64,000 nt of DNA, from contig QANU01001262.1 in the NCBI GenBank assembly GCA_003254905.1, forward strand, positions 762,485 to 826,484, written 5' to 3'. How positions within the stretch are numbered: position 1 is the stretch's first letter; the number at the start of each line of letters is the position of its first letter. Source of the DNA: Nissolia schottii (lineage: Eukaryota > Streptophyta > Magnoliopsida > Fabales > Fabaceae). Position numbers and translations under genes: made by a program. The notes under the pieces were generated by a model that did no database searches, was not told where the DNA came from, and worked only from the letters and a program-made list of their open reading frames with translations. This document shows, piece after piece, positions 50,305-61,684 of the stretch.

Positions 50305-50940
50305 ATGGCCATGGCAACACAAGCCTCCCTCTTGACCCCACCCCTCTCCGCCCCCAAACAACCATGGAGACAACAACCACCACCATCCACCGTGTCCTTC
50401 ACCACCTCCAACCCGCTCAAGCACCTCACAATCACCGCAGCCGCCGCAGACGGCACGCCAGCAGATTCAACAACAACAACAACAACCACCACCGAAGCAC
50501 CCCCCGCCGGGTTCACCCCACCCGAATTGGACCCGAACACGCCATCCCCAATCTTCGGAGGCAGCACGGGTGGGCTTCTCCGGAAGGCCCAAGTGGAAGA
50601 GTTCTACGTCATCACGTGGGAGTCACCGAAGGAGCAGATCTTCGAGATGCCAACCGGTGGGGCCGCGATAATGAGGCAGGGCCCAAACCTCCTGAAGCTG
50701 GCCCGTAAGGAGCAGTGCCTGGCCCTCGGAACAAGGCTGAGGTCCAAGTACAAGATCAAGTACCAGTTCTACAGGGTTTTCCCCAACGGCGAGGTCCAGT
50801 ACCTGCACCCTAAGGATGGCGTCTACCCTGAGAAGGTCAACCCGGGCCGCCAGGGTGTGGGCCAGAACTTCAGGTCCATTGGGAAGAACGCCAGCCCAAT
50901 TGAGGTCAAGTTCACTGGTAAGCAGGTCTATGATCTGTGA
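50305..50940 (+). CDS. psaD: Photosystem I reaction centre subunit II (PsaD), intronless
   Basis: PsaD is a nuclear-encoded stromal subunit of photosystem I; it helps form the ferredoxin docking site together with PsaC and PsaE. The intronless frame gives 211 aa. Residues 1 to about 48 ([13 protein letters not shown] ... ITAAAA) are a Ser/Thr/Pro-rich, acid-poor chloroplast transit peptide. The mature N-terminus has an unusual run of eight Thr (about 56-63, ACA/ACC codons), then [20 protein letters not shown]. The conserved core contains [70 protein letters not shown] and the C-terminal FTGKQVYDL. The coding region is much GC-richer than its flanks. It converges on the ACL5-type gene, with 652 bp between stop codons. 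Confidence 0.97.
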   Translation: MAMATQASLLTPPLSAPKQPWRQQPPPSTVSFTTSNPLKHLTITAAAADGTPADSTTTTTTTTEAPPAGFTPPELDPNTPSPIFGGSTGGLLRKAQVEEFYVITWESPKEQIFEMPTGGAAIMRQGPNLLKLARKEQCLALGTRLRSKYKIKYQFYRVFPNGEVQYLHPKDGVYPEKVNPGRQGVGQNFRSIGKNASPIEVKFTGKQVYDL

Positions 50941-51592
50941 GCTCAATTGCTGTATTTATTATGATATATCATCATGTACTTGTTATTATCAGAGTCTCAA
51001 ACTCTTAATTTTAACTCGAAACGACCGTTTGGTCAAAATACATATATTGGCTTGAATTACGTCTCTGTTTCTAGAAATACAACATACATAGTGCTTGAAT
51101 TTTCTGATCTATTGTCACAGTGGAAAACTGCTGCTTGTTTCTTTAGCTGCAGTGGATGTTAGAATTTTGTGATCAATGTTTGCCTGTATTGTGATTCATC
51201 CGCAAGAACCCGCTGTTTCTCATTTGAGTATCGAGAAATCGATGCCACAGGCTAAATTATTTCTGGCAACGTAGTATTTTCCTTCTCAGTTTCTCTTTCG
51301 TTTAGTGGTTGACTTCTTTCAGAGATTCAGAATATGAATATCGTTATGTAGTAGAGAGAGAGAGAGAGACAGAGAGAGAGAAGCACAAAATAGGAGCCGC
51401 TGGTTATCCATTGATATAATATAAGCCGTTTTAGGTGAACTACACACCAAAAGCAAAAAAAGAAAGAAGGAAAGGAAACAGGAAATACATATAATAATAA
51501 TGAAATAAAAATCTTGTCGGGCTTGTGAGTAACTTGCGTTTGTGTGCCTTTTTTCTTTTTTTGCATTACTTCTTTTGCTTAATAAGCTTGGG
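50941..51592. other. Convergent 3' region of psaD and ACL5-type gene, with (GA)n microsatellite
   Basis: This holds both presumed 3' UTRs. A (GA)n microsatellite with one C interruption lies at 51353-51382. No additional gene is supported. Confidence 0.6.
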
Positions 51593-54043
<2,451 letters not shown>

Positions 54044-55307
54044 ATCTTGCCGTTGATCACAGAGAAACTTAAGAGCAATAGAAAGAGAGACAGAGAGAGT
54101 GCTAAAGAAGAGATGGTGAGTGAGTGTGTGGTGGTCTGAAAAATTTGAGAGTTGGGAGGAGAATATAAGAAGGGGAAGTTGGTAGGGGGAATCATCATAA
54201 GGGACAATGATTTGGGTTGGGAATGTGATAGCAAAGGGGAAAAATCTAACAAAGTGGACATGCTCAACACTACATTTGAAAAAGAGAGCAATATCTTCCT
54301 GGGGTTTCGTAAAGTATAATACACTATACACACACACACACAGAAAAGCTCTGCGGGATTTCTAATGTTGATATGATACCATAAATAATTAGTCCCATAC
54401 ATATCTTTGTTATCCTCATTTCTCATGTGGGATTAATGCCTGTTTATGTTAATAACAGTAGTATAGTACATCATAAATTAACATTTAATTTGCAAAGTGT
54501 ATGGGACACAAATGTTGACAGTAGGAATTGGCTTGTTCAAGATTTGGCCAATATGAAACTTTGTCCATGTGTGTGATCCATTGGGATAGAGACACGTGGG
54601 TGAGGCATGCAATGGCCTGCAAGAGCATATATTGATGGCATGCATGATGATATGTAATGTAATGATGCTAATGCAGCAATTTGTCACGTAGGTGATGGAG
54701 TGTAATGTAGTGTATCATGTAATGGGGGATATTTAGAAGTAGGAAAATGATAAAATATGATGATTGTTGGTTGTGACAAATACCGAAACTTCTGGTAACT
54801 CTTTTTTTCATTTTTTTTCCTTCGGAAATGTGTGCAAAAAATCTTGGGGGTTTGTGAGAGAGAGAAAGCGTGCAGTGGAGACCATCATATATATTCTCTT
54901 TGTTGCTTCAAAAAGCAATTGGGGGAGAGCTGCGCGTGCCTTGCCAGAGCCACTCATCATCACTGTCACCATCATCAATTGCAATCCCTCTCAAACTTAA
55001 GAAATTTCTATATAATTTTCAACCCCCCAACAGATAACAAACAAAAACATTAACCATAGCCCACTATTCCCTTCTTCCCGGCATTGGCCTGATCCCCTGC
55101 TTTGATTTTGCATTGGATAGTTTCATTTTGCGAGAGATTCTTCTGGGCATAATTCCAATATTTCATATTTCGACGCATTCCAAAAAAAAATATGGGTTGC
55201 AATAGCTTTATTTAAAATATACTTTCATTTTATGTATTCCATCAATTTTTTCACAAGTGTGCTTAAATTTAAAGAAATTCTTGTGTGATTATAAAACGTT
55301 GGTTAAT
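54044..55307. other. ACL5 5' flank and intergenic DNA
   Basis: The first 200-300 bp are probably the leader and core promoter of the ACL5-type gene, with (CA)n at about 54327-54341. The rest shows a moderately GC patch at 54830-54985 without a recognisable gene. Confidence 0.5.
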
Positions 55308-55456
55308 GATCATCTAAAGTGAGGAATTAATTTTAGAAGGTAAAATGAAGTTTTTCACTTTTAGATTAATAAAGTGTTAATGAGTCTCACTTTATTGATT
55401 TAAAGACGAAATTCTCTCGCTTTAGTCTCTAAAGTGAATTTAGAGAATTTAAATCC
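55308..55456. mobile_element. Diverged second copy of the fold-back MITE family
   Basis: It shares the words CTAAAGTGAGGAA, TAGAAGGTAAAA, CACTTT.AGATTAATAAAGTG, GAGTCTCACTTTATTGATT and CTCTAAAGTGAA in the same order as the element at 44664-44834, and folds back on itself. Its edges and target duplication are eroded, so the boundaries are approximate. Confidence 0.65.
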
Positions 55457-57064
55457 TAAAATATTATATTGAATATATTTTAACTACATAATAAATGACA
55501 TTTTAGTTCATTAAGGTGAATAATTGATCATTTTTAGACAATCATGCACATATATGGCTACATGTGTTTCGTACTATACGTATCTAGTATAAGTATAATA
55601 CAAGTGCGCGGTCTATTTTAATAGTTTATAGATAAAATGTCATTCATGATTTGGTTTAGAGAATATCTAGTATAACATCATAGCCAAGTATCCAATATTC
55701 TCCTTAAATATGAGGTGTTGCAATTGTGGGATACAAGAGTTGTTCTCATCTTGGAATCAACTTTTGTGGGTCCGGGGGACCACAGTGGCAAGGTTATTGG
55801 CTGACTTACTGTTGATGTAAGGTTGGCATCAGCATGATGTTTTTCCATATAGACATTAGGAGGACAGGGAGGGGTCATGAGAGGAGATGCTGTTGCTCAT
55901 GCTGCTAGCCAAACATGAATTCAAAGAAATCATCTTGGTTGGGGGTGTGGGGAGTTATGATGGAATTCACTGTCCCCGTGTGTTAAGTATAATTGTGCCC
56001 CCTCCAAAAGTTCTTAAAATTAAATGTCCCTATGGTAATATTTTTCTGCTTGCAAATTTCAAAAAGGCCTCAAAAAAATCTACTATTTTATAAACTGAAA
56101 CTTGTTTCTAATTCTTCATGGAGGATAAATAAAATAGATGAATAACAGTATAACACATTTGTGATACAACCAAAAAAAAAAAAAATTTCCCCGGAATGTA
56201 GGGTCGGCTATTACACTTAGATTAGTGATATACTACTAATTAAATACCATGTTGTATTTGGCATGAACCTCCTGAGATGAATTTTCATTTGTTGGCTGAA
56301 AGCAATGAGGCTGGTTGTCTCTTATCTTGCAGACAAAAAGATACCGAAAATAAAAAGCAAGTATGCAAGTCATGTTTTGGATTTGGATGATCAAGTTTTC
56401 CATCGGTGCTCTCTGGTCCTCTCTTTGCCAGCTAATATTTCGTAAACTAAATTACATTAAGAAGATTAAATGATTTTATATCTTAATCAACTAGATTTAG
56501 ACTTGCCAAAAAATGCTTACAATGGAGAAATATTTGCATGTTATCAACCATTAACTTTTAAGTTTTTTTAATATTTGTTAAATACTTTAAATTTAAATTA
56601 ACAATTAATAATGCTCATAAAATGTGAAGTTCAATTTCAAAATCAAAGAATATGGAGAAGTAAAAACCAGGCTAGACAAAAAAGAAGGGGAAAGAAGAAA
56701 AAATAACTAAGTTTGTGAAGTGAATAATTGTCACTGTATACATTTGTCATGCAAATTGCTAAGTCAAAAGGAGTTAGGCGATTTAGGTACGCCCTTTCAA
56801 CATATGCTTTTCTGAAAAATCGTGTTTCTCTGCATTTGGCTGTGCAAACTTAACACCAAACAGATAATTTATGCCGTGTTACACATGTTATGATGTTAGG
56901 GGTTCAAACCTCATTGTTACCTATTATCATGATGCAACAAAAGAAAAACTACCGCGTCATGCATAGGATGTTATGTCATCTCCATGTGATGACAAATTAA
57001 TTTATTCAAAAGAAAAGCAATGTCCGACTTTAGAACAGTGAAGAGTGAGCCCATACCTCGAGCC
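55457..57064. other. Intergenic AT-rich DNA
   Basis: No gene is recognised. Short open frames at 55678-55878 (minus) and 55887-56093 (plus) have no family resemblance. There is a poly-A run near 56170-56183. Confidence 0.5.
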
Positions 57065-57909
57065 CCAGTTAAGAGTTTTTTTTATTAAAATATCCTTCTT
57101 AGTCAAACAAATTATCAAAATGTCCTTATTTTTAAACATTTTATAAGAATACTCTTGTTTTGGCTGACGTGGCATTCACAGCAACGTGGCGAGCCATGTC
57201 AGATTTGCCAACCTGCATGGCGAATTCTTCTTTAATTCGCCAACTCTACTGGCGAATCTTGTATGACTTCGCCAACCCAAATGACACGTCAGTTAAGTAT
57301 TTGCCAACCGGTTTGGCAAAATTTCCCCTGATATCTATATGCTTACTCCACCACCCCGAAACCCCACCACCATTCTCATTTTCTAAAAATCCATTATCTC
57401 TCTAAAAAATTTCTCTCTCTAAAATTCTTTGTCCCGCTCTTGGATTGCTCCAACTCGTGAATTCAATTTGTACGATAGACTTATAAGTTTTACTTTATTA
57501 AAATTTATAATTTAATTAATATGTATGAATTAATTTCTTTAAATTGATAATATAAATGTTGTTAATATTAGTTTGGTGTGCAATTTATGATAGAGATATG
57601 TTCATTACACCATTTATTAAAGGACATGTTCATTTTTTTATGTATGATTTGACATTTTTGTTGTTATAATTGAACATTTATTAGAAAACATGTATTTGTG
57701 TTTATGTATGATTTATTTGTGTGTTGCTATTGTTATGGGTGAGGACTTTTTAATTTGTTTGTGTGTTGCTATTGTTTGAGGACCTGTTAATGTACTTGTG
57801 TTATTTTATCTTGAACACATTTGATGTATTACTTTGCTACGTTTTTGTTTTGTTTGATTATGTTAGTGATCAACACACATATTTTTTAATATATATTACA
57901 TCGTATAAG

Positions 57910-60113
57910 ATGGCTCAGCATGTGAACCCTGGTTTAGAGGACACTTATGTTCTAGTTTTACAAAATTGTCATGTGTCAGAGCATATTTGGAGTGGGGCTC
58001 GTGATAAGATATTACGTGTTAGGCGTGTACACGCTGTGAAACACTTAGAAAAACATAGGGACCCTCGAGATTATGTTATTCCTTACTTAGAGCAGGCGGG
58101 TTTTATAGGGGTTGTTCATATGGGATATTGCATTGTTGATCACCATTTGATTACAACGCTAGTAGAGAGATGGCGTCCTGAGACACATACGTTTCACATG
58201 CCTACTAGGGAGTGCACCATGACGTGGAGGATGTTGGCATTATTTCTGGTCTTCCAATTGATAGTCATGCTGTGATTGGTCATACTCAGGATGCTCACTT
58301 GGTCGATCGCTGTGAAGAATTACTTGGTTCGCGTCCACCAGTGCAGAGTAGGTATTCTGGATCGGGCATTTGGTTGTCATGGCTAGCTGAGTTACTTAGT
58401 AATGATCCTGATGACGATGCAGACGATGTTTTGGTCCAGCAGTATGCACGAGCATACTTGCTTCATTTCATTGGAGACACATTGTTTCTAGACCATTCAG
58501 CATCATGGGTGCATTCTAGGTTCGTTTCACTTCTTGAGGACTTCGTCACTGTTGGAACATATAGCTGGGGATCTACAGCCTTAGCTTTTATGTATAGGGA
58601 GCTTTGCAAGGCTATGGATTATGATCATCATGACATTGGAGGCCCTTGCACTATTCTCCAGTATTGGGTTTAGCATAGATTTCCTCGTCTTGCCCATGCA
58701 CTTGCTGGCCCTGCTGACGAAGCAACCTGGAATCAATATCTGGCTGATCGTGCACACTTTTGTCCACTGGGATTTAAGTAAGTATTATTTATCTTATTTG
58801 TTTGTATATTCTTTTCAAATTGCACATTCGCTGTTCATTTTATTAATTACTAATGTGTTTTGCATTTAAATTTGAATTAGGTGGCACACTCATAAAGTTT
58901 TATCAGATTCTCCACTGCATTTTCTCCATTATTATCGTCATTTCTTCGATAACTTGAAGAAAAATGAGGTAATTATATGAGTATTTGTATTTTTATCATT
59001 CCATTTTCGATTATAATGTTTTTACTAACTTTGTTCACTTTTTCTTAGACTGTATGACAACCATATACTAAAGAGATTTTGGCAGAACTTCCCGACTTTT
59101 GCATGGCAGGGGAAGACATTAGGCGAGCAATGGTCCCGCTGATATGCTTTTTCATCGTTGAGTGGCACCAGCCTGACCGATTTATGCACCAGTTTGGTAT
59201 GGATCAACCTATACCAACAAGGCCACATCATCCAGATCACCTGCATAACATTATCCTGGCCGGAAAGACTGACCAACATTGGCCAGATGTGCATAGACAA
59301 TATATTGCCTACTGGGATGATTGTCGAGCATGAATTATTAGTTAGAGACAATCGTGTGCCTCTTACTGCACGTTCACAATACATGCAATGGTATAAAAAA
59401 ATAACTCAACGTTGGATCGGTTGCACTTCGACGACTCTAGGCGTTGTGGTAAGTTTCATGTCAATAATTTTTTGTAAAAGTTTTATTTTGCATTATTGAT
59501 GATAATTATTTGTATTTCAACTTGTTAGGCTGACATTACGGAAAAACAACATCTTTGGTCTGTTGATCCTTAGTCTTCATTTAACATGGACAAGCTTTTA
59601 ACATTAGCCGAGGCTATCCTATCTGCATTATAGGAGCATGACCGAATTTTAAGGGAACAACTTCAGTTAGCTCCGCCTTCTATGACTACCATTCCACCGC
59701 CCACTGATGACGATAACCAGGGTGATAGGAGGACACGTCGTAGAAAAAGAACTGGATTAGCAGATAGACGAAGACGAGTTCGTAATGCTGAAGCATCTGA
59801 GTCTTCATGTCACCAAAGTACTCCGCATGAGGCCACTGCCACAACTAACGTTGACGCTGCTAACCCACCATCCTACCCATCAGTTGCTCCATATCCTCCA
59901 CCACCAAATTACCCTTACCCTTACCCTTACCCTTACCCACCACCATCATACCCTTACCCATCACCACCACCACTACCACATTCTTACCCATCTTCATTGT
60001 ATCCTTACCCGCCTCCATATACTTATCCATCACATGCTGGCACCTCAACTGATCATCATCCTAGATCGTCCGATCTTCATCCTAGACCGCCTCAGTATGA
60101 TACTCAACATTAA
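57910..60113 (+). pseudogene. Broken plant-mobile-domain (MAIN/MAIL1-like) gene
   Basis: The frame starting MAQHVNPGLEDTYV continues into features of the PMD family of MAIN, MAIL1 and transposon proteins: the C-terminal part of the first block (YVIPYLEQAGFIGVVHMG), TMTLEDVGIISGLPID, SGIWLSWLAELL, YARAYLLHFIGDTLF and YRELCKAMD. Likely exons are 57910-58777, 58881-58968, 59049-59448 and 59529-60113. The tail is basic (RRTRRRKRTGLADRRRR) then Pro/Tyr-rich. It is disabled by a single-base frameshift at about 58221, TAG at 58671 (where family members have Trp), TGA at 59055 (Trp in the family, by my reading), a frameshift around 59320-59335, and TAG at 59571 and 59631. The stops are what G-to-A or C-to-T changes would give. 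Confidence 0.8.
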
Positions 60114-60355
60114 TGTCTTTGTTAGGTTTAATTTAGGGTTTTTGTTGGCTTTGTATTTTAATTTATGTAACGTACTTTTACCTTATGTATTTTATTATAT
60201 GCAATTTAATATAAATGTGCAATTTTTATTATATAAGAATTTATTATCATAATCAAGATTATAAGTGACATAAGATTACTATTTTTGCTCCTGGTGCCAT
60301 TAAATATGATTTTGGTCTTTGGGAATGGAAAATTATATGGGAGCGCACTATGAAG

Positions 60356-61018
60356 ATTAGGGTTAGGGTTTTGCTTATTACGATTAAGGTTAGGGGTTAT
60401 ATTTTTTAGGACATAGGGTTAAGGTAAGGTTTATGGTTATGGTTAGGGTTTGTTTTTAGGTTTCAAGGTTTGTTAATTAGGGTTTACTATTAGTGTTTGA
60501 TTAGGATTTGATTGTGGTTTATGGTTATGGTCTTTGTTTGATTATTAGAGTTAGGGTTAGTGTTAGGCTTTGCTTTTGTGGTTAGGGTTTTGGTTTGATT
60601 ATTAGGGTTAGGGTTAGGATTTGAAAATTAGGGTTAGGGTTAGGTTTATAGTATTAGTACTTATGGTTAGGTTTAGTGTTAGGGTTTTAAATATTAGGGT
60701 TTGTTTTTAGGGTTTAGGGTTTGTTTTTAGGGTTTATGGTTAGTGTTTGATTAGGGTTTACTATTATGATTTTTTTATTATTAGGGTTAGGGTTTTGACT
60801 ATCAATGTTAGGGTAAGGGTTTGTAGTTTTTAGTGCTTAGGGTTAGATTTAGGTTTAGTGTTAGGGTTAGGGGTTTAAAGATTATGGGTAGGGTTTTTTT
60901 AGTGATTAGGGTTTATAGTTAGGGTTTTAGTTTAATTATTAGGATTATAGTTATGGATAGGGTTATGGGTAGGGTTAGGGTTATAGGATTAAGGTTATTG
61001 ATTTGGGTTAGGGTAAGC
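60356..61018 (+). repeat. Degenerate telomere-like repeat field inside the transposon
   Basis: About 660 bp are dominated by GGGTTAGGGTTAGGG, GGGTTTAGGG and variants (TTATGGTTAGGG, TTAGTGTTAGGG), all G-rich on the plus strand. Plant telomeres are TTTAGGG. The array is interrupted and mutated, and sits between the PMD pseudogene and the right TIR. Confidence 0.85.
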
Positions 61019-61342
61019 AAGCAAGGGTGTAAATGTAAAATTACATGAGGCAAAATTTGCCAATCCTTTGGTGAATCCTTTTAAAATTTGGCGTTCATGT
61101 TGGCGAAATTCTATTGGATTCGCCAGTAGAGTTGGCGAATTAGGGCTACATTCGCCATGCGGGTTGGTGAATCCTACGTGGATTCGCCAGACGGGTTGGC
61201 GAATCTGATGTGGCTCACCACGCTACAGCGAATTCCACTTCAGCCAAAACAAGAGTATTCTTGTAAAATGTTTGACAACAAGAGTATTTTGGTAATTTGT
61301 TTGACAAAGAAGGGTATTTTAGTAAAAAAAACTCCAGTTAAA

Positions 61343-61684
61343 ATAAGCAAAAAGTTCGGATGGGCTCAATGAGTTTGGGTCACATTGTCTTTGGGCTTAA
61401 TGATATGGGCCCAAGAGTGAAGATGGTCGATATTCCATATCCTTTACCACTCATTCTAAATGCTATTTAAATTGTTGATAAAGAAAATTTTGTTCAAGTT
61501 TGTACTGTTAATCAAATAGCATTATATATCACACCAAAAAAAATATTATATACATGACTTTTGAAATAATTATAGTAAGTACAATTTTTTTAAAATACCA
61601 TAAGTATGCATGATTTTTTTAAAATTAGGAGACCTAACAAATTAATCTATGTGTTAACCTACATATGAGCTACATTACTAAGCT
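61343..61684. other. Intergenic DNA and 3' flank of the receptor-kinase pseudogene
   Basis: AT-rich, with no independent gene seen. Confidence 0.5.

Larger units (their letters stand above)
57074..61333 (+). mobile_element. 4.26 kb TIR transposon carrying a plant-mobile-domain gene
   Basis: Terminal inverted repeats of about 260 bp (57074 to about 57330 and about 61070-61333) begin AGTTTTTTTTATTAAAATAT on the left and AGTTTTTTTTACTAAAATAC on the reverse of the right. They flank a broken PMD reading frame and a telomere-like repeat field. The target duplication is 9 bp with one mismatch (CCAGTTAAG 57065-57073; CCAGTTAAA 61334-61342), which suggests a Mutator-type element. The inner TIRs are built of palindromic modules (ATTCGCCAAC...TTGGCGAAT). 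No MURA-like transposase is visible, so mobility would need one in trans. Similarity resumes weakly outside the proposed ends (GAGCCCAT on the left, its inverse on the right), so the exact termini could lie about 30-40 bp further out. Confidence 0.78.

Noticed and set aside
50259..50567. Minus-strand frames opposite psaD
   Set aside because: Val/Gly-rich antisense shadows of the Thr/Pro-coding region.
59860..60252. Second frame rich in Leu/Thr/His over the PMD tail
   Set aside because: It is an out-of-frame reading of the Pro/Tyr repeat (CCTTAC units).
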